Below the pieces are notes generated by a model. The model saw only the letters and a list, made by a program, of their open reading frames with translations. It was not told the origin of the DNA and made no database searches. A DNA stretch of 11,737 nucleotides from Melioribacteraceae bacterium. GTDB lineage: Bacteria > Bacteroidota > Ignavibacteria > Ignavibacteriales > Melioribacteraceae. Positions 5,618 through 11,737 of this stretch are shown piece by piece. Position numbers and translations under genes: made by a program. Each line of letters opens with the position of its first letter. Positions within the stretch are counted from its first letter, which is position 1. The DNA is taken from contig JALSNL010000255.1 of NCBI GenBank assembly GCA_026987055.1, positions 1-11,737 on the forward strand, in the 5' to 3' direction.

Positions 5618-7957
5618 CTATCTTAAAATAATCATTTTTTTTGTTTCGGTATAGTTGTTAGCTCTAAGTTGGTAATAATAAACACCGCTTGCTAAATTTT
5701 TTGCATCGAAAGTAATTTTATAATTACCGGATTTTTGTTTTTTATTTACAAGTGTAGCAACTTTTCTTCCAAGTATATCGTAAACTTTTAGTGTTACGAA
5801 CCCCCCTGTGTTCCCCCCTGGGGGATTAAGGAGGGGTGGTATTATATATTTTATTGTTGTTGTGGGATTAAACGGGTTGGGAAAATTTTGTTCCAAATTA
5901 AATTTATTTGGAAAATTATTTGTTGTTTGTCCAATGCCGGTAACCAAACCGAAGTATTGTAAAATTCTTTTCATAAGCTCATTTCTATTTCCTTCATCAC
6001 CAATAGTTTCAAAAGCAAAGGAAATATAAACAAGTTGCCCGTTTTCAGCGGCATCGCCAAAAGTTCCGCTGTATGCAATTCCTCCTTTTCTAAATACTCC
6101 ATCTCTTTCGTATGTGTAATTTAAAATTGGAACAGCTCCGTTTACCGGTTCTATATCATCGGGTGAATCTTCCTTGTAAATTTCACCGAATGTTGTATGA
6201 AAAGATTCAAATAAAGTTCCGGTTTCCCCGTTTACTTCCTTAAGCAAAATATTTCCATCGTGCATTAAATTTGCTTTTAGATATTGATGGTAAAAAAGAG
6301 TATCTGAAAACTCATTATAACTGTGTTTTGTATCCAAATCCTTTCCGATATTATCTCCGGTAATAAAAAGTTTTCCTCCGCTCTCCAAATAATTTGCCAA
6401 TTTATATTGTTCTTCGTTTGTTAAAGTATTGTCTTCAATGTCTTCATCTCCTGTAAACCAAACAACAATATTGTAATTATTTAAGTTAATGGTTTCATCC
6501 GTAACGGCATCATTTGAACAAGAAGAAATACTGACGGGAATATTTTCTCTTAGAGCGTTAAAGTAAGTGGTATTAAAATAATGCTGAGGTTTGCTCCAAC
6601 TGCCGTTACCTCCGTATTTATCAAAGCCATCAACAATAAGAATCTTTTTATCAAGAGGTGAATTGATTGAACAAGAATAGATATCACTTTTGGGTGATTC
6701 TACATAATTTGAATCGATAGCGGTAATGTAAAAATTAAATTTTATTTTTGTTGATGGTGTAATGAAATCAAGCGGAGTATTAAAAAATATTTCCGTACTA
6801 TCCGGATTTAATGAATATTCATCGGCGGCAAGTTTCCAATTATCCAAAGTGTTATCATCCGAATAGTAAATTCTATATCCTTTTAATTTGTTAATTTTGT
6901 ATTTATTCCAACTTAACGAAATTACATTGTTACTATCTACCGTTACGGTTTTTAATTCCGGCGGAAGTTTAATAATTGAAATAGGGAAAAGTTTTGAAGT
7001 TGAATTTCCTCTTGTATCTTCAGAAAAAATTTGAAGTAAGTAATCTCCGGCATCAAGAGTTTCAGTATCAAGATAATTATTCGAAACCGAGCGGGTAGAG
7101 TTAATTATGTTCTCACCTTTTCCGTTTGTAAGCCAGTAAGTCGGGTTACTTGTTGTAGCAATTCCTTTTACAAATGCATTGTGAACATCATCATTGTACG
7201 GAAGTCTGTAAAATCTGTATTTCATTCCATTATTTTGCGGTTCATAAATTACGGTAGATGTATCCGCAGATAAAATTCTATATCCGAGAATATATGTACC
7301 GTTGTTAGTATGAACAGAAGCGGGTCCGTTTCTTTCGGCAACTCTTATGATTATATCAACCTTGCCAACCAGAGCATTTGGCGATAATTTATTTGAAGTT
7401 CTGTCTTTTCTAAATTCTAATGTGCTTGGGTATATTACCGGAGCTTGTGTATCAATATAAGGTTTCAATCCGCCTTCCGGTCTTATGGGATTTATCGGAA
7501 CTCCGATGTAAGAAGAAGACGGTTCTCTAAATTCTCTTTCAATTAAATGAACATGTGCCGCACCATTATAAATTGTTCCTATTATAGTTTGACCAACAAT
7601 TACGTTTTGACCAATTTCCAATGATGGCGAAGGAACAACGTGATAATATGTAAGATGTTTTTTCTTGCCGTTAATTATCGATTTAACATTAATATATGAA
7701 TTATAGCCGTTTGTAACTTTGTTGTAAACCGTTCCGTTTATAGAAGGATAAACAGGATTCCCGTCCGGTTCCCCTATATCCACAGCATTATGGAAATGAT
7801 CGCTGCTAAGTGTATTTCTAAATTCACCGAATGTCCCGTTTATTCCTCTTGTTTGATTAAACGGCTTAACAGGCCAAGGGTAATGCGTTGTATCACTTTG
7901 GGCAAAGTAAGTTATGTAAAAAGATAAAAGTAATATAAAAGATGTTCTCATTTTCAT
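5618..7957 (-). CDS. T9SS-exported M23-family (LytM-like) metallopeptidase, multidomain
   Basis: 779 residues. A signal peptide (about 1-19, SFILLLSFYITYFAQ) is followed by an M23/LytM domain (about 35-165). Its zinc ligands are H56 and D60 (HFHNAVDIG) and H137 in AAHVHL; H106 (TYYHVVP) and H135 are the catalytic histidines. All expected residues are present, so an active endopeptidase, probably on peptidoglycan cross-links or small peptides, is likely. A beta-rich region (about 170-330) and an Fn3-like domain (about 333-425) follow. Next is a Rossmann-like GATase-type domain (about 437-672; KKILIVDGFD, YNIVVWFTGDED, LANYLESGGKLFITGDNIG) without an evident nucleophile. The end is a T9SS sorting domain from NFPNPFNPTTTIKY (691-704) to KKMIILR. 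Residues 708-720 are an extra Pro/Gly-rich loop encoded by a GC-rich repeat. ATGs at residues 1 and 3 are both usable; the SD is weak. Extracellular or cell-surface location is inferred from the signal peptide and sorting domain. Confidence 0.88.
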   Translation of the reverse strand: MKMRTSFILLLSFYITYFAQSDTTHYPWPVKPFNQTRGINGTFGEFRNTLSSDHFHNAVDIGEPDGNPVYPSINGTVYNKVTNGYNSYINVKSIINGKKKHLTYYHVVPSPSLEIGQNVIVGQTIIGTIYNGAAHVHLIEREFREPSSSYIGVPINPIRPEGGLKPYIDTQAPVIYPSTLEFRKDRTSNKLSPNALVGKVDIIIRVAERNGPASVHTNNGTYILGYRILSADTSTVIYEPQNNGMKYRFYRLPYNDDVHNAFVKGIATTSNPTYWLTNGKGENIINSTRSVSNNYLDTETLDAGDYLLQIFSEDTRGNSTSKLFPISIIKLPPELKTVTVDSNNVISLSWNKYKINKLKGYRIYYSDDNTLDNWKLAADEYSLNPDSTEIFFNTPLDFITPSTKIKFNFYITAIDSNYVESPKSDIYSCSINSPLDKKILIVDGFDKYGGNGSWSKPQHYFNTTYFNALRENIPVSISSCSNDAVTDETINLNNYNIVVWFTGDEDIEDNTLTNEEQYKLANYLESGGKLFITGDNIGKDLDTKHSYNEFSDTLFYHQYLKANLMHDGNILLKEVNGETGTLFESFHTTFGEIYKEDSPDDIEPVNGAVPILNYTYERDGVFRKGGIAYSGTFGDAAENGQLVYISFAFETIGDEGNRNELMKRILQYFGLVTGIGQTTNNFPNKFNLEQNFPNPFNPTTTIKYIIPPLLNPPGGNTGGFVTLKVYDILGRKVATLVNKKQKSGNYKITFDAKNLASGVYYYQLRANNYTETKKMIILR
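5801..5839. repeat. GC-rich dispersed-repeat-like element inserted within a sorting domain
   Basis: This stretch is C6, TGTGTT, C6, T, G5, ATTAAG, GAGGGG, TGG, in strong contrast to the AT-rich DNA around it. C-runs and G-runs form overlapping inverted repeats (C6 at 5801-5806 and 5813-5818 against G5 at 5820-5824 and G4 at 5833-5836). On the minus strand it is read in frame as PLLNPPGGNTGG inside the sorting domain of the M23 protein. The other T9SS cargo in this window has only four residues (KREK) at the same place. Similar C-run/TTAA/C-run elements occur dispersed in genomes of this group; membership in such a family is inference here. Confidence 0.7.
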
Positions 7958-8037
7958 AATGAAAAATAAACATTATTTGAATGCTTATGAAATAAATCCA
8001 CAAAAAAGAATTTGGTGAGCTAGCCGAATAAAAGAAA

Positions 8038-9654
8038 TTAATTAAAAATAACTGAAAATACAGAGCCTTTATTTTTTTTGCTATTTACTTTTATTTCGGC
8101 ATTGTTTAAGTCAGCGTAGCTTTTTACTAAAGAAAGTCCCAACCCAATACCTTCGTAGCTTCTGGTATAACCTTGTTCTTCTTGAGAAAAAGCTTCAAAC
8201 ATTGTAGGCATATATTCTTCTGCTATTCCAATACCGGTATCAATAATATCAACTTGAATTTTACCAAATTCATTTACGAACGGTTTTATTGTAACCGAAC
8301 CTTCTTTCGTATATTTAATTGCATTATCAATTAAATTCATAAATAATTGACTGACTGAGTATTGGTCTAAAACTAATTTTAAAGGTTTATCCGGTTTAAT
8401 TAAATTTAATTTTAATCCTTTGTCTTCTGCTTTGGTTAGTTGTTCAACTAGTAACGGATAAAGTACATCTTTATAAATATCAACTTCAGTTAAATCTATT
8501 TTATATTGTTGGTTCTTAATTTTAGAAATATTTAATATCAATTCTATTGTTCTTGTTAAACGATTGCCGCCTCTTTCAATAAAATTAAAAGTCTCGGCAA
8601 GTTCATCGCTTATTACATCTTTAAGCTCAGATTTTATTAAAGAAGAAAAACTTAAGATGGAATTTAACGGAGTTCTAATTTCATGAGAAATTTGAGCCAA
8701 AAATTCCGATTTTAATTTAGCTGATTCTTCTGCTTCTTTTCTTGCCCGTATTAACTCTTCTTCGTATTTTTTCCTTTCCAAAACGCTGTTTACGTGTGAA
8801 GCTACCAATTCCAGCACTTCTTTGTTCTCGTTTGTATATCGTGTGCCGTTAAAATCTTTTATTATTATTGCTCCAATAATTTTTTCTTTTAACTTTAACG
8901 GAACTCCAACAAAAGAGTGGGGAAGATTTTTATAGTCAGGGCTATATTTATTACTTAGTAATTCTTCTATTTTATTTTTATCCAATAAAACAGAATCATT
9001 TTCATTTTTTAGTAATTCAAATTCTTTGTTTAATGTTTTTTTCTCATCAGTGTTAAATTCATTTTTAATATATGGATATTCAATTTTCTTATCAGAGTTG
9101 TTTTCCAAACAAACAGCAAAATTTCTAACCGGCATAATATGACTAATAGCATTATGAATAGAAGTAAATAATTCTTCAGGCTCAATTGATTTGCTGGAAA
9201 GTTTTGAAATTTCCAAAAGTACTGATTGAACTAATTCGTTTTTTAATCTATCGGAAATATCAACTATAGTGCTTATTCTTAATTTTTCACTTTCTTCATT
9301 GTTGATACTTTGATTTGTTGATAAAACATAAAAATATGTCCCATTTTTATGTTTAACCTTTTCTTCAAGCTTTAGTATGCCTGCGGTGTTAAAAGTTTTT
9401 TTATGGTTTTCCAGTAAATTATCTTTAGAATCATGCGCAGATATTTTAGTAAAATGTTCCCCTTCTAATTCATCTATTTTATAGCCAAATAATTTTGCAT
9501 ATTCCTTATTTACACGTACAAAGTTGCCATCGTAATCAACAATACACATTGCATTTTTACTTTGAGCAAAGTTCTGTTCAAAAAGTTGATTGTGGAGTTT
9601 TCCATTTTCCAACTTAGTGTCTGTATTTTCAAGTATATTATTTTTATTTGCCAT
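8038..9654 (-). CDS. Soluble PAS-GAF sensor histidine kinase
   Basis: 538 residues with no signal peptide or membrane helix, so a cytoplasmic sensor. Order: PAS domain (about 22-135; MCIVDYDGNFVRVN, FGYKIDEL, VKHKNGTYFYV, STIVDISD). A GAF-like domain follows (about 140-292; HSFVGVPLKLKEKIIGAIII). A coiled linker (about 293-318) leads to a HisKA domain with the H-box FLAQISHEIRTPLNSI, phospho-acceptor H324. The HATPase_c domain has an N-box NLIDNAIKYT (440-449), DTGIGI (472-477), FEAFSQ (486-491) and GIGLGLSLV (502-510). All catalytic boxes are intact. There is no receiver domain and no adjacent response regulator, so the partner is encoded elsewhere (an orphan kinase). The PAS ligand or cofactor is unknown. 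Start ATG at 9654, preceded by AAAGAAA. It is divergent, with a 145-bp spacer, from the ferredoxin/flavoprotein/PAS operon and may share its control region. Confidence 0.93.
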   Translation of the reverse strand: MANKNNILENTDTKLENGKLHNQLFEQNFAQSKNAMCIVDYDGNFVRVNKEYAKLFGYKIDELEGEHFTKISAHDSKDNLLENHKKTFNTAGILKLEEKVKHKNGTYFYVLSTNQSINNEESEKLRISTIVDISDRLKNELVQSVLLEISKLSSKSIEPEELFTSIHNAISHIMPVRNFAVCLENNSDKKIEYPYIKNEFNTDEKKTLNKEFELLKNENDSVLLDKNKIEELLSNKYSPDYKNLPHSFVGVPLKLKEKIIGAIIIKDFNGTRYTNENKEVLELVASHVNSVLERKKYEEELIRARKEAEESAKLKSEFLAQISHEIRTPLNSILSFSSLIKSELKDVISDELAETFNFIERGGNRLTRTIELILNISKIKNQQYKIDLTEVDIYKDVLYPLLVEQLTKAEDKGLKLNLIKPDKPLKLVLDQYSVSQLFMNLIDNAIKYTKEGSVTIKPFVNEFGKIQVDIIDTGIGIAEEYMPTMFEAFSQEEQGYTRSYEGIGLGLSLVKSYADLNNAEIKVNSKKNKGSVFSVIFN

Positions 9655-9784
9655 ATAATTTCTTTTTCGGGTACAGTTTTGATGTTATTATCGGAAATTC
9701 TTTTTTGTTTTTTAAATATTATTAATTCTTTAAACAGCTTTCAAAAAAGTACTCCTTTGGGTATCTTTAATTTTCTCAAATTTA

Positions 9785-9791
9785 AGAAAGG
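9785..9791 (+). promoter_or_regulatory. Ribosome binding site AGAAAGG favouring the TTG start
   Basis: AGAAAGG matches the core of the bacterial anti-SD complement and is the best SD in the window. It lies 8 bases before TTG at 9800 and 14 bases before ATG at 9806. The first spacing is usual and the second is long, so TTG is preferred as the ferredoxin start, although it adds only two residues. Confidence 0.5.
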
Positions 9792-9799
9792 TTATTACT

Positions 9800-10003
9800 T
9801 TGTTAATGATAGAAATATTACCGGATAAATGTGATTTTTGTGGTTGTTGTGTGGGCGTTTGTCCGGAAGATGCAATAGAGTTAAAAGAGGCAAATATAAA
9901 AATTATAGAAGAACTTTGTACAAATTGTAATAAATGTGTTTGGTCTTGTCCCATAGAAGTTCTTAAATTTAACAGAAATGGTGTAAAGGTAGAAAATAAA
10001 TGA
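9800..10003 (+). CDS. Two-[4Fe-4S] ferredoxin
   Basis: A 67-residue bacterial-type ferredoxin that carries low-potential electrons in the cytoplasm. Two classic C-x2-C-x2-C-x3-C-P motifs are present: C11, C14, C17, C21 (CDFCGCCVGVCP) and C40, C43, C46, C50 (CTNCNKCVWSCP). There is an extra cysteine at C16. The first three residues of each motif and the last of the other would bind the two clusters. The start is taken as TTG 9800 because of SD spacing; ATG at 9806 is the alternative and would shorten the protein by two residues. Its TGA stop overlaps the ATG of the flavoprotein gene (ATGA, 10000-10003), so the two are probably translationally coupled and made in step. In Methanosarcina a ferredoxin encoded beside geranylgeranyl reductase is the electron donor to that enzyme, which makes the same partnership here the best inference. 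Confidence 0.92.
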   Translation: MLMIEILPDKCDFCGCCVGVCPEDAIELKEANIKIIEELCTNCNKCVWSCPIEVLKFNRNGVKVENK

Positions 10004-11169
10004 AAAATCAATACGATATAATTGTTGTTGGAGCAGGTCCATCCGGTTCAATGGCAGCACGCTTTGCAGCTGAAAAAGGAGTTTCCGTTTTGATGTTGGA
10101 AAAAGACAGAGATGTGGGTTATCCCGTTAGATGTGGTGAAGCTGTTAGTGAAGCAGGAATTACAGAGTTTATTGAAATAGATAAAAGATGGATTTCTACG
10201 GAAATAAATAATTTTAGCTTTATTGCACCGGATAAAAGCGAAGTTATACTGCCTCTTCCTGATAGAGGCTATATTCTTGAAAGAAAAATATTTGATTATG
10301 CATTGGCAGAATCTGCAGCAAAAGCCGGTGCGGAAATTCAAACCAGAGCCTATGTTTACGATTTAATTTTTGATGGAAATAATGTTTCCGGTGTTAAAGT
10401 GGAAATTGGTGGCGAACAAAAAGAAATCAAAGCTAAAATTGTAATTGCTGCCGATGGAGTTGAATCCAGAGTAGGACGTTGGGGCGGATTGAAAACTTAT
10501 ACGGATTTCAGAGAAATGGAAAGCGGCGTGCAGGTTACGGCATCGAACATTCCGGTTAATCAAAATACAATTTATTTTTACTTTGGAGAAAAAGTTGCAC
10601 CCGAAGGCTATTTATGGGTTTTCCCTAAAGGTAATAATTTAGCCAATATTGGTCTTGGTGTAAGCGGAATGATAGGCAAAAAGAAATCCGCATTAGTATA
10701 TTTAAATGAATTTATGGAAGAACATTATCCTGATGCACCAATATTAACACGGGTTGCCGGCGGAATTCCCTGTACGGTTACTTTAGATAGAATTGTAACA
10801 GACGGTTTAATGTTGGTTGGTGATGCTGCCAGACAAATTAATCCTTTATCCGGTGGTGGAATTGCAAGTGGAATGATTGGAGGCAGTATTGCCGGAAAAG
10901 TTGCCGGTGAAGCTATTAAGAAAAATGATCTTTCCTATATCTATCAATATGAAAAAGATTGGAATAACAGATTAGGTAAAAGACATAAAACATTTGATAA
11001 TATCAAAAACGGAATTTTCCATTTTAGTGACGACAAATTTAATAGCATAGCAAAATCAATACTTAAAGTGCCTATTGAAAAACGGACATTAGGTAATATT
11101 TTTAAAATTGCATTATTTAACAATCCTTCATTGCTATTAGATGTTGCAAAGGTATTTTTTCAAAAATGA
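10000..11169 (+). CDS. Geranylgeranyl-reductase-family FAD flavoprotein
   Basis: 389 residues, a usual length for the family. An N-terminal FAD-binding Rossmann motif VVGAGPSG (G11, G13, G16) is followed by the acidic E34 at the end of the second strand. PVRCGEAVS (C45) matches the conserved P-x-x-C-G-E region. IAADGVESRVGRW (149-161) is the second FAD motif. EGYLWVFPKG (202-211) fits the Y-x-W-x-F-P-K-G substrate-pocket motif of archaeal-type reductases, followed by LANIGLGVSG. MLVGDAARQINPLSGGGI (271-288) is the GD motif binding the FAD ribityl chain. No membrane helix is evident. It should hydrogenate isoprenoid double bonds; candidate substrates are ether lipids, menaquinone side chains, polyprenols or a (bacterio)chlorophyll tail, and no flanking gene decides among them. 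FixC-like electron-transfer flavoproteins are a more distant alternative. ATG at 10000 has AAAGG 10 bases upstream and overlaps the ferredoxin stop. Confidence 0.9.
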   Translation: MKNQYDIIVVGAGPSGSMAARFAAEKGVSVLMLEKDRDVGYPVRCGEAVSEAGITEFIEIDKRWISTEINNFSFIAPDKSEVILPLPDRGYILERKIFDYALAESAAKAGAEIQTRAYVYDLIFDGNNVSGVKVEIGGEQKEIKAKIVIAADGVESRVGRWGGLKTYTDFREMESGVQVTASNIPVNQNTIYFYFGEKVAPEGYLWVFPKGNNLANIGLGVSGMIGKKKSALVYLNEFMEEHYPDAPILTRVAGGIPCTVTLDRIVTDGLMLVGDAARQINPLSGGGIASGMIGGSIAGKVAGEAIKKNDLSYIYQYEKDWNNRLGKRHKTFDNIKNGIFHFSDDKFNSIAKSILKVPIEKRTLGNIFKIALFNNPSLLLDVAKVFFQK

Positions 11170-11737
11170 AAGTATCAAATCGAAAAAAAAATAACAGCGC
11201 TGCTTTTAGAAAAGAGTGGGAAAGCGAAATTACATCTTTATTTGCTCAGAAATTATCTTCTGAAGACTTAAAAATAATAAGTGAAAAATTTGGGCAAATT
11301 TCTGATAAATATATTGAATCTGTTATAGAAGATTCTACAAAAAAATTTAAACTTGAAAAAGAAAAAGTTGAAAAAAAATTAGAAATAAATCAGCAATATT
11401 TACAAAACATACTCCATTTTTCGGAAAATGCTATTGCTGTTATTGGTAAGAATGAAGAATTTATATCATGGAATGAAAGTGCCGAAAGAATTTTTGGCTA
11501 TACCAAAAAAGAAATTCTCGGTAAAAAATCATCATTCCTTTTGCCCGAGGGAGAAAAGTATAAAGAAGAATTAAAAAGTATAATTGCAGAAGTTGATAAA
11601 AAAGGTTCTTCAAAAATTATTGATACCGAACGTAAAACAAAAGACGGAGAAATAATTCCTGTACAACTGCACGTTGCAAAATTGCCCGGTAAAGATAATG
11701 AATATACCGGAAGAACAGTTGTAATTACCGATGTTAG
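11166..11737 (+). CDS. PAS-domain sensor protein, 3' end outside the window
   Basis: 190 codons are visible with no stop. The ATG at 11166 overlaps the TGA of the flavoprotein gene by 4 bp (ATGA). Residues 1-75 are highly charged and mostly helical, with a probable coiled coil at about 57-80 (KKFKLEKEKVEKKLEINQQY). A PAS domain occupies about 78-190: LQNILHFSENAIAVIGKNEE, FISWNESAERIFGYTKKEILG, then TKDGEIIPVQLHVAKL and YTGRTVVITDV. This is a typical sensory PAS entry with no signal peptide or membrane segment so far, so it is probably cytoplasmic. The output module (histidine kinase, GGDEF or other) lies beyond the window and cannot be named. Tight coupling to a redox enzyme pair suggests redox, flavin- or heme-linked sensing; this is inference. 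Confidence 0.88.
   Translation, partial: MKVSNRKKNNSAAFRKEWESEITSLFAQKLSSEDLKIISEKFGQISDKYIESVIEDSTKKFKLEKEKVEKKLEINQQYLQNILHFSENAIAVIGKNEEFISWNESAERIFGYTKKEILGKKSSFLLPEGEKYKEELKSIIAEVDKKGSSKIIDTERKTKDGEIIPVQLHVAKLPGKDNEYTGRTVVITDV

Noticed and set aside
8000..8037. Terminator after the histidine kinase gene
   Set aside because: A minus-strand T-run is present, but the only stem (around GGCTAGCTCACC) pairs just a few bases with mismatches.
9739..9769. TTTC-N19-TATCTTTA as promoter of the ferredoxin operon
   Set aside because: Each element differs by one base from the Bacteroidota consensus and the spacing fits, but the match is too weak in this composition to list as a feature.
9777..9784. 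TAAATTTG on the minus strand, an exact TAnnTTTG match, as promoter of the histidine kinase
   Set aside because: No TTTG-like element lies 19-21 bases upstream, it would give a leader of over 120 nt, and it sits against the ferredoxin SD. A chance match is likely in AT-rich DNA.
9730..10011. Minus-strand frame over the ferredoxin
   Set aside because: It reads the reverse of the cysteine-rich ferredoxin, whose two complete cluster motifs establish the real strand.
10048..10563. Minus-strand open frames opposite the flavoprotein gene
   Set aside because: They are Cys/Phe/Asn-rich shadows lying wholly within a well-supported flavoprotein.
10000..11169. Flavoprotein and ferredoxin as a FixC/FixX pair
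   Set aside because: FixA and FixB are absent nearby, the ferredoxin precedes rather than follows the flavoprotein, and the substrate-pocket motif fits prenyl reductases better.

Overview
The window is AT-rich (roughly one-third GC by eye). It looks like chromosomal DNA from a member of the Bacteroidota/Ignavibacteriota group, most likely an Ignavibacteria-type organism. The main reason is that two large secreted proteins end in type IX secretion (T9SS/Por) C-terminal sorting domains. These carry the NPFN hallmark, a SLGQ or ILGR turn, a GVYFY or GVYYY strand and a final K-rich strand. A GATase family and a YgjV/GNAT protein of a type common in that group agree with this. Assignment below phylum level is inference.

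Layout. Positions 1-146 hold the 3' end of a plus-strand MORN/YwqK-like gene. It converges on a minus-strand exported protein of unknown function (219-1184) whose last codons lie inside a 7-bp tandem repeat. Upstream of that, on the same strand, is a large T9SS-exported protein (1272-3848) with a DUF5060-like N-terminus and a glycoside-hydrolase-like barrel. A 248-bp divergent spacer (3849-4096) contains three small hairpins, the last followed by a T-run. Then comes a plus-strand class I glutamine amidotransferase (4097-4921), tail-to-tail with a 2-bp gap against a membrane YgjV-like/GNAT-like protein (4924-5547, minus). Next on the minus strand is a second T9SS cargo, an M23-type metallopeptidase with Fn3-like and GATase-like domains (5618-7957). 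A GC-rich repeat is inserted in frame in its sorting domain. A soluble PAS-GAF histidine kinase follows (8038-9654, minus).

The last 2 kb is a tight plus-strand operon divergent from that kinase: a two-cluster ferredoxin (9800-10003), a geranylgeranyl-reductase-family flavoprotein (10000-11169), and a PAS sensor that runs off the end (11166 onward). Each gene overlaps the next by 4 bp (ATGA). The likely scheme is that the ferredoxin supplies electrons to the flavoprotein, which saturates an isoprenoid chain (membrane lipid, quinone or polyprenol). Production would be tied to a PAS sensor made from the same message. This is the most system-like part of the window.

No rRNA, tRNA, CRISPR array, transposase or phage gene was seen, and no gene-free stretch exceeds 300 bases.
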